A stretch of 40,629 nucleotides of DNA, from the NCBI GenBank assembly GCA_020851255.1, contig JADZDA010000309.1, positions 1-40,629 on the forward strand, read 5' to 3'. The stretch comes from Burkholderiales bacterium (GTDB lineage Bacteria; Pseudomonadota; Gammaproteobacteria; Burkholderiales; Casimicrobiaceae). Made by a program: the position numbers and the translations under genes. Positions 36,403-40,629 of the stretch are shown in pieces; within the stretch, counting starts at the first letter, position 1, and each line of letters begins with the position of its first letter. The notes under the pieces are model-generated. The model saw nothing but the letters and a program-made list of their open reading frames with translations. It did not search any database and was not told the origin of the DNA.

Positions 36403-36828
36403 TCAGGCGGCGATCGGCGGGGCCCGTGCCTCGGCCGGCGCCCAGCGCGTGGGCGTCCGTGGGTCGGGGCGATCGACCGACGCTGCCGATGCGGCGTCGG
36501 ATTCGGCCGCGGAAACGGGCGCGGTCGGCGCGAGGGGCGCGTCGGTGCCGGCGCCGACCGCGCACACCGGGCAGGCGGACCCGGTCGCGTCGGGCAGGGC
36601 CCCGGATCGCACCGGCGGCGCGACGTCGACGAGCCGGCCCTCGGGCGAGACCCGGACCCAGCGGGTCTGGGTACCGGTGCAGAGCGCGCTCGCGTCCGGC
36701 GATCGTGTGTTCGCGCCGATGTGCGCCTGCGCGGCGACCGGCAGGAGCAACTGCACGGCGACCGCCAGGGCGGCGAGCGCCCGTGCGCAGCGGGAGCGGG
36801 CGATCGGGTGCACGGGGTTCGGCGTCAC
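36403..36828 (-). CDS. DUF2946-like exported protein
   Basis: 141 residues from GTG 36828, which gives a compact signal peptide (basic start, ALAALAVAVQLLLPVAAQA). The mature part has ALCTGTQTRWVRV and ACPVCAVG; these two Cys motifs are the DUF2946 signature. The rest is Pro/Ala-rich. DUF2946 proteins are often linked to copper or heme handling, but context gives no support here. A longer in-frame start upstream would add an Arg-rich stretch lacking a signal and is rejected. Function unknown. The 36829-37080 gap shows only the dodecin promoter. Confidence 0.6.
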   Translation of the reverse strand: MTPNPVHPIARSRCARALAALAVAVQLLLPVAAQAHIGANTRSPDASALCTGTQTRWVRVSPEGRLVDVAPPVRSGALPDATGSACPVCAVGAGTDAPLAPTAPVSAAESDAASAASVDRPDPRTPTRWAPAEARAPPIAA

Positions 36829-37013
36829 GATCCGGCGATTGTACGGGCCGCGCGTCTCGTTCCCTTGAGGTCGCTCAAGCCGCCGCCCCTCGGCGCGCGC
36901 GTCTCGCGGCGCGCAGGTCGATTCGCGCCCGCGCGCGCGGTCCGGGGGACCGCCCCACCGGCGTACCGGGGCGTCCTGCGGCGCTGCGCCATGCCGTCGC
37001 GCGGCCGACCGCG

Positions 37014-37019
37014 TATGAT
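37014..37019 (+). promoter_or_regulatory. -10 element of the dodecin gene (TATGAT)
   Basis: TATGAT matches TATAAT at 5 of 6 positions, 61 bases before ATG 37081. No clear -35 is present. Confidence 0.4.
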
Positions 37020-37080
37020 CGTCGGGCGTCCGTCGAGGCCTCAACGCGGCCGCGCGGACCGACCAACACCGGAGGGAACC

Positions 37081-37314
37081 ATGGCGAAGAAGGGCAGTGC
37101 GGGCTCGAACGACGGCGTCTATCGCGTCACCGAGGTCATCGGAACGAGCAAGGTGTCGTGGGAGGACGCCGCGAAGAACGCGGTTTCCGCGGCGGCGAAG
37201 TCGCTGCGCGAGCTGCGGATCGCGGAGATCACCAAGCTCGACATGAAGGTCGAGAGTGGCAAGGTCGTCGCCTACCGGGCGCGCGTCAGCCTCTCGTTCA
37301 AGTACGATCCCTGA
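37081..37314 (+). CDS. Dodecin, flavin-binding protein
   Basis: 77 residues. Full-length dodecin: YRVTEVIGTSKVSWEDAAKN, AVSAAAKSLRELR, and a final VESGKVVAYRARVSLSFKYD. Forms a hollow dodecamer that stores or buffers flavins and protects against photodamage. GGAGGG lies just before the ATG. A 9-bp hairpin follows its stop. Confidence 0.93.
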   Translation: MAKKGSAGSNDGVYRVTEVIGTSKVSWEDAAKNAVSAAAKSLRELRIAEITKLDMKVESGKVVAYRARVSLSFKYDP

Positions 37315-37329
37315 GAGGTCCGACCGGGT

Positions 37330-37353
37330 ATCGCGGACCAGGGCGTCCGCGAT
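37330..37353. terminator. Perfect 9-bp hairpin after dodecin
   Basis: ATCGCGGAC-CAGGGC-GTCCGCGAT: 9-bp perfect stem, 6-base loop, 15 bases after the dodecin stop and 35 before arfB. No T tract. A 3' stabilising or factor-assisted terminator hairpin is likely. Confidence 0.5.
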
Positions 37354-37388
37354 CCCCGCCGGCCGTCGCGCGCCGCTCGCCTTAGAGC

Positions 37389-37790
37389 ATGACCGGGTTC
37401 GATCCGCGCGAGTGCACGTGGACCGCGATCCGTGCGAGCGGTCCGGGCGGGCAGAACGTCAACAAGGTCGCAACCGCCGTCGTGCTCCGTTTCGACGTGC
37501 GGGCTTCGTCGCTGCCCGAGCGGGTGAAGGTCCGGCTGCTCGCGCTGGGCGACGCGCGCGTATCGTCCGACGGTGTGGTCCGGATCAAGGCCCAGCGATT
37601 TCGTACGCTCGAACGCAATCGGCAGGACGCCTGCGCGCGGCTCGCGGCGCTGGTCGCCGAGGCGTCCAAGGTCGTGGTGGCGCGTGTCGCGACGCGGCCG
37701 ACCCGCGCCTCGCAGCGGCGCCGCGTCGATGCGAAGGTCGTGCGCGGACGCGTGAAGGCGGACCGGCGCCGCGTGCGGGACGCCGGCTGA
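37389..37790 (+). CDS. arfB: Alternative ribosome-rescue factor (peptidyl-tRNA hydrolase)
   Basis: 133 residues. The N-terminal GGQ domain (RASGPGGQNVNKVATAVVL, GGQ at 20-22) hydrolyses peptidyl-tRNA on stalled ribosomes. The C-terminal Arg-rich tail (PTRASQRRRVDAKVVRGRVK) matches the ArfB (YaeJ) tail that enters the empty mRNA channel. It is shorter than release factors and lacks their codon-reading domain, which supports ArfB. ATG 37389; probably transcribed on its own or by read-through from dodecin. Confidence 0.93.
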   Translation: MTGFDPRECTWTAIRASGPGGQNVNKVATAVVLRFDVRASSLPERVKVRLLALGDARVSSDGVVRIKAQRFRTLERNRQDACARLAALVAEASKVVVARVATRPTRASQRRRVDAKVVRGRVKADRRRVRDAG

Positions 37791-37835
37791 CGCCTGGATG
37801 CGGCCGGAGTCGCGGGCGTCGCGCGGCGCGAAGCC

Positions 37836-38885
37836 TCAGTACGGGACCAGTTCGACGCGCCGGTTCTTCGCTCGCCCGTCCTCGGTCGTGTTGGGCGCGA
37901 CCGGCGCGGCGAACGACACGCCGACCGGGACCAGCGCCTTCGAGTCGACGCCGTGCCTGCCGGTCAGCGCGGCCACGACCGCCGCGGCACGTCGCTCGGA
38001 CAGCGACTTGTTCGACTCGGAGCCGCCGACGTTGTCGGTGTGTCCGACGACGAGCAGCCGCGTCCCGGACTTCGCCTTCGCGAGCTTCGCCATCTCGACC
38101 AGCGTGGGTTCCGATTCGGGCTTGACGTCGGCCTTGTTGGTGTCGAAGAGGATGCCGTAGAGCGCGACGCGGCCCGCGGTCGCGAGCGCCTTCTCCATCT
38201 CGTCGGCCTTGACCGTCACCATCCGGTTGTCCATGCCCTTGGTCTCGATCACGTCGACACGGGCGATGACCGTGCCGGGGTCGATGCCCTTGGCCGGGTC
38301 CTTCCAGCTCGCCGTCATCGCCGCGCAGTAGATCGTGACGTAGAGCTCGCCCGCGGCGCCCTCGGGCGGCTTTTTCATCGCGAGGTAGCGGTAGTCGTCC
38401 GAGCCCGGCATCGAGTAGCGCTGGATGCCGTAATCGACTTCGGTCGTGTACACCTGCGCGAGGAAGCGGCCGTAGCCGTTGTCGAGCGTGTTCTGCGGTC
38501 CGGTCGGCTTGCCGCCGCTCGCGCCCTCGAACAGCGGCTGGAAGCCCCTGGAGGCGAGGTCGCCCTGGTAGCCGCGCAGGCACTCGAGCGTCGAGGCGTC
38601 CTTCGGCAGCCGGTAGAAGATGGTCGTGCGCGCGCCTTCGGCATCGATCTTCTTCCACGGCAGGATCTTCTGCGTGTTGTAGTCGAACACGACCGGCGCG
38701 AGCGCGATCTGGTGGGCGTCGAAGGACTTCGCGCCGTAGCGCAGGATCTCGGAGCCGGCGATCCGCTTGAGGATCGGATGGTCCTTGGATCCGGCGACGT
38801 CGGCCGCCACGGCATGGGCGGCGGCGGACGCCGCGATCAGGGCGGCGGCGAGGCGGAAGGCGAGGGTCGTGGTCGGCTGTCGCAT
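37836..38885 (-). CDS. OmpA-family protein with DUF4892-like N-terminal domain
   Basis: 349 residues from ATG 38885. Signal peptide with cleavage near AVAAD. N-terminal domain: KDHPILKRIAGSEILRYGAKSF with YRLPKD, LECLRGYQGDL, resembling DUF4892. The C-terminal 110 residues are an OmpA domain that binds peptidoglycan: FDTNKADVKPES, VVGHTDNVGGSESNKSLSERRA, KNRRVELVPY. Likely a periplasmic or outer-membrane anchored wall-binding protein. Longer in-frame starts are Pro/Arg-rich and lack a signal. Divergent from the GST gene. Confidence 0.88.
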   Translation of the reverse strand: MRQPTTTLAFRLAAALIAASAAAHAVAADVAGSKDHPILKRIAGSEILRYGAKSFDAHQIALAPVVFDYNTQKILPWKKIDAEGARTTIFYRLPKDASTLECLRGYQGDLASRGFQPLFEGASGGKPTGPQNTLDNGYGRFLAQVYTTEVDYGIQRYSMPGSDDYRYLAMKKPPEGAAGELYVTIYCAAMTASWKDPAKGIDPGTVIARVDVIETKGMDNRMVTVKADEMEKALATAGRVALYGILFDTNKADVKPESEPTLVEMAKLAKAKSGTRLLVVGHTDNVGGSESNKSLSERRAAAVVAALTGRHGVDSKALVPVGVSFAAPVAPNTTEDGRAKNRRVELVPY

Positions 38886-38987
38886 GGGCGCGGGACGTGG
38901 TGTCGGGAGACGGGGCGGCGCGGACGGCCGCGGGGCCGGCCACTGTAGCCCAATTTCCGCGCTCCGGCGGCGCCGCACGCCGATCGG

Positions 38988-38994
38988 TTAGACT
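38988..38994 (+). promoter_or_regulatory. Possible -10 of the GST gene (TTAGACT)
   Basis: GGTTAGACT, about 41 bases before GTG 39036; the same TAGACT element is seen before the subtilase gene (367-372). No recognisable -35. Confidence 0.3.
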
Positions 38995-39035
38995 CCTCGC
39001 GCCGGCAGGCACCGTCGGCGCCCCCGGGAGACCCC

Positions 39036-39647
39036 GTGAAACTCTATTACTCGCAGACCTCGCCGTTCGTGCGCAAGGTGCTCGTCGCCGCGCACGAACT
39101 CGGCCTCGCCGACCGCATCGAGAAGCTGCCGGCCTCGGCGCATCCGGTCGACCGCGACCGGGCGCTGGTCGCGCGCAATCCGCTGGGCCAGGTGCCCACG
39201 CTGGTGACCGACGACGGTGACGTGCTCTACGACAGCCGCGTCATCTGCGAATACCTGAGCGAACTGGCCGACGGCGAGGTCGTGCCCTCGGACGGCGAGG
39301 CGCGCTGGCGCGCGCTCGTCGACCAGTCGCTCGCCGACGGCATCCTCGATGCGGCGGTGATCACGCGCTACGAGATGGCGGCGAGGCCCGAGGCGCTGCG
39401 CTGGAGCGACTGGATCGCCGGGCAGCTGGACAAGGTCGCCTGCGGACTCGCGGAGCTCGAGCGCCGCGCCCCGGACTTCGGCGATCGCATCGACGTCGGC
39501 ACGATCGCCTACGGCTGCGCGCTCGGCTACCTCGACGTCCGCTTCGCATCGCTCGCCTGGCGTGACGGGCACCCGAACACCGCTGCGTGGTTCGAGTGGT
39601 TCGGAGGCCGCGACTCGATGGTGGAGACCCGCCCGCCCGCCGGCTGA
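39036..39647 (+). CDS. Glutathione S-transferase
   Basis: 203 residues from GTG 39036. The thioredoxin-fold N-domain has KLYYSQTSPFVRKVLV (Ser/Tyr/Cys-type active site near residues 6-9), NPLGQVPTLVTDDGDVLYDSRVICEYL (the glutathione gamma-glutamyl site), and an all-helical C-domain with DWIAGQLDKV and YLDVRFASLAW. Length fits bacterial GSTs. Likely detoxification or stress role; substrate unknown. Stop 39647 is followed by a 212-base leader to cysS. Confidence 0.9.
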   Translation: MKLYYSQTSPFVRKVLVAAHELGLADRIEKLPASAHPVDRDRALVARNPLGQVPTLVTDDGDVLYDSRVICEYLSELADGEVVPSDGEARWRALVDQSLADGILDAAVITRYEMAARPEALRWSDWIAGQLDKVACGLAELERRAPDFGDRIDVGTIAYGCALGYLDVRFASLAWRDGHPNTAAWFEWFGGRDSMVETRPPAG

Positions 39648-39729
39648 GCGCGGCGCGCGGCCTCGCGCCGATTCGACCGGCGACCCGGGGGCCGCGCCGG
39701 GCGCCTGGCCTGCCGGCGCCGGCTGCGGA

Positions 39730-39735
39730 TACCAT
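39730..39735 (+). promoter_or_regulatory. Possible -10 of the cysS leader (TACCAT)
   Basis: TACCAT with 7 bases to A39743 of the leader ATG, so transcription could begin at or just before that A, making the leader ORF leaderless. The -35 is weak (TGGCCT, 39706-39711, 18-base spacer). The sequence fits but does not prove this. Confidence 0.4.
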
Positions 39736-39742
39736 AGCCGGC

Positions 39743-39796
39743 ATGCGCTGCCGCTGTCGCGACCCGCGAACCCGATCGCCCCGGCGGCGGGGCTGA
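39743..39796 (+). CDS. Cys-containing leader peptide of cysS
   Basis: 17-codon ORF MRCRCRDPRTRSPRRRG with TGA 39794-39796. Cys codons TGC (39749) and TGT (39755) are at positions 3 and 5. It lies between the only plausible cysS promoter and a strong intrinsic terminator, in the same direction as cysS. This is the layout of amino-acid attenuators, where ribosome stalling at the codons of the regulatory amino acid blocks terminator formation. Translation has not been shown; a start with no upstream Shine-Dalgarno fits a leaderless transcript. The peptide is otherwise Arg-rich, as is common by chance at this G+C, so the evidence is the arrangement rather than the composition alone. Confidence 0.6.
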   Translation: MRCRCRDPRTRSPRRRG

Positions 39797-39837
39797 TCCG
39801 CGCCCCCCGCGACCCGAACCCCCGCCGTAGCCGCCGG
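39781..39837 (+). promoter_or_regulatory. Predicted antiterminator in the cysS leader
   Basis: CCGGCGGC at 39781-39788 (inside the leader ORF) is identical to the terminator right arm and is the exact complement of the terminator left arm GCCGCCGG at 39830-39837, so the two can form an 8-bp antiterminator that excludes the terminator. CGGCGGGG (39785-39792) can instead pair with CCCCGCCG (39820-39827), leaving the terminator free. A ribosome at the leader stop would cover the first segment; a ribosome stalled at the Cys codons would leave it free. Thus low charged tRNA-Cys should favour cysS expression. Confidence 0.55.
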
Positions 39838-39854
39838 CCCCCCGGCGGCTTTTT
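39830..39854 (+). terminator. Intrinsic terminator (attenuator) upstream of cysS
   Basis: GCCGCCGG (39830-39837), loop CCCC, CCGGCGGC (39842-39849), then TTTTT (39850-39854): perfect 8-bp stem with a U tract, ending five bases before the cysS ATG. It is the only U-tailed intrinsic terminator I see in the window. It is too close to cysS to be an ordinary terminator for the GST gene, since no promoter fits between it and the start. Confidence 0.85.
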
Positions 39855-39859
39855 CGTTC

Positions 39860-40629
39860 ATGGCCCGACCACTCTCGCTGTACGACAACTGGGAACGGCG
39901 CCTGCGCCCGTTCCAGCCGCTCGCCGCCGGCGCGCCGGTGGGCCTGTACACCTGCGGCCCGACCGTCTACGACTACCAGCACATCGGGAACTTCCGCACG
40001 TTCCTGTTCGAGGACGTGCTCAAACGCGTGCTCGCGTGGAACGGCTATCGCGTGAACCACGTGATGAACATCACCGACGTGGGCCATCTCACGTCCGACG
40101 CCGACACCGGCGAGGACAAGATGGAGAAGGGTGCGCGCCGGACCGGCAAGACCGCGTGGGAGGTGGCCGCCTACTACACCGACGCGTTCCTGGCCGACAT
40201 GAAGCTGCTGCGCATCGGCGACCCGACGGTCCTGTGCAAGGCGACCGACCATATCGCCGAGCAGATCGCGTTCATCACTGACATCGAGCGCAACGGCTAC
40301 GCGTACCGGACCTCCGACGGCGTCTATTTCGACACCGCGAGGCTCGACGACTACGGCCACCTCGCGCGACTCGATGTCGCGGGCCTCGAGGCCGGCAAGC
40401 GCGTCGACCTGGGCGAGAAGCGCAACGCGACCGACTTCGCGCTGTGGAAGTTCTCGCCGCCTGGCGAGACGCGGCAGATGGAGTGGGATTCGCCCTGGGG
40501 CCGCGGTTTCCCCGGCTGGCACATCGAGTGCTCGGCGATGGCGCAGAAGTACCTGGGCGACTACTTCGACATCCACTGCGGCGGCGAGGACCACATCCCG
40601 GTCCACCACACCAACGAGATCGCGCAGAC
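39860..40629 (+). CDS. cysS: Cysteinyl-tRNA synthetase, N-terminal part (runs off the window)
   Basis: First 256 codons; no stop in the window. Ligates cysteine to tRNA-Cys with ATP. Zinc and active-site residues: Cys32 ([11 protein letters not shown]), HIGN 41-44 (HIGH motif), Cys224 (GWHIECSAM), His249 and His250 (PVHHTNE). The KMSKS motif lies beyond the window. [14 protein letters not shown] and MNITDVGHL are unlike the CGMTVYD..HLGHAR and NITDIDDK forms of most betaproteobacteria, and closer to CysS types seen in other phyla, so transfer is possible. No Shine-Dalgarno is visible before ATG; the terminator hairpin occupies that space. Confidence 0.92.
   Translation, partial: MARPLSLYDNWERRLRPFQPLAAGAPVGLYTCGPTVYDYQHIGNFRTFLFEDVLKRVLAWNGYRVNHVMNITDVGHLTSDADTGEDKMEKGARRTGKTAWEVAAYYTDAFLADMKLLRIGDPTVLCKATDHIAEQIAFITDIERNGYAYRTSDGVYFDTARLDDYGHLARLDVAGLEAGKRVDLGEKRNATDFALWKFSPPGETRQMEWDSPWGRGFPGWHIECSAMAQKYLGDYFDIHCGGEDHIPVHHTNEIAQ

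Noticed and set aside
39648-39859. Terminator at 39830 as the ordinary terminator of the GST gene
   Set aside because: It lies more than 180 bases after the GST stop and five bases before the cysS start, leaving no room for a cysS promoter after it.

Overview
This is a very G+C-rich, densely coded bacterial segment. I see no rRNA, tRNA, CRISPR array or insertion sequence. Gene content (CreA, NnrU, DUF6502 next to a DUF5666 protein, DUF2652, DUF4892-like OmpA protein, a short ACT-type SerA, Zn-ribbon proteins with a Cys-rich tail) and codon use suggest an uncultured or little-studied betaproteobacterium of Burkholderiales type. That placement is an inference from family recognition, not from a marker gene. 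About 41 genes are supported, plus a short leader-peptide ORF; no gene-free stretch exceeds 300 bases.

Layout. 0-3.7 kb: the tail of one Zn-ribbon/Cys-rich membrane protein, a secreted subtilase, and a second Zn-ribbon paralogue; a third lies at 9.7 kb. 3.7-8.2 kb (minus strand): an SDR oxidoreductase, a small exported protein, and a nine-repeat DUF5666 lipoprotein translationally coupled to DUF6502. 8.3-11.7 kb: CreA, an HExxH lipoprotein, Zn-ribbon paralogue 3, a DUF2652 cyclase-like protein and a small exported protein. 11.8-17.7 kb: a cell-envelope and signalling block made of a LysM lipoprotein, a TPR lipoprotein, a NodB-type polysaccharide deacetylase lipoprotein, a transmembrane Ser/Thr kinase with a C-terminal HAMP domain, and a divergent adenylate cyclase-FHA protein. 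17.8-22.4 kb: a DUF2628/pilin-like membrane protein, BrkB/YihY, NnrU, a DUF5648 exported protein and a nucleotidyltransferase-like protein. 22.7-28 kb: a Vgb-like beta-propeller, UDP-galactopyranose mutase with DUF707, thioredoxin, a spermidine-synthase-like protein and a TylF-like methyltransferase. 28-34.9 kb: an exported protein, an aldo/keto reductase, a divergent acetylglutamate-kinase-like protein overlapping an NCS2 permease, and the serC-serA serine operon. 34.9-39.6 kb: an isochorismatase-family hydrolase, a Crp/Fnr regulator, a DUF2946-like protein, dodecin, ArfB, an OmpA-family protein and a GST. The window ends inside cysS.

The most striking element is upstream of cysS. A 17-codon leader ORF with two early Cys codons is followed by the only canonical U-tailed intrinsic terminator I can find in the window, which ends five bases before the cysS start codon. 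An 8-nt segment inside the leader ORF is identical to the terminator's right arm and can therefore pair with its left arm. This fits a cysteine-responsive, ribosome-mediated attenuator of cysteinyl-tRNA synthetase. A second notable point is that the acetylglutamate-kinase homologue has Arg at both positions where the family has catalytic lysines, and has lost the GGM-PK loop.
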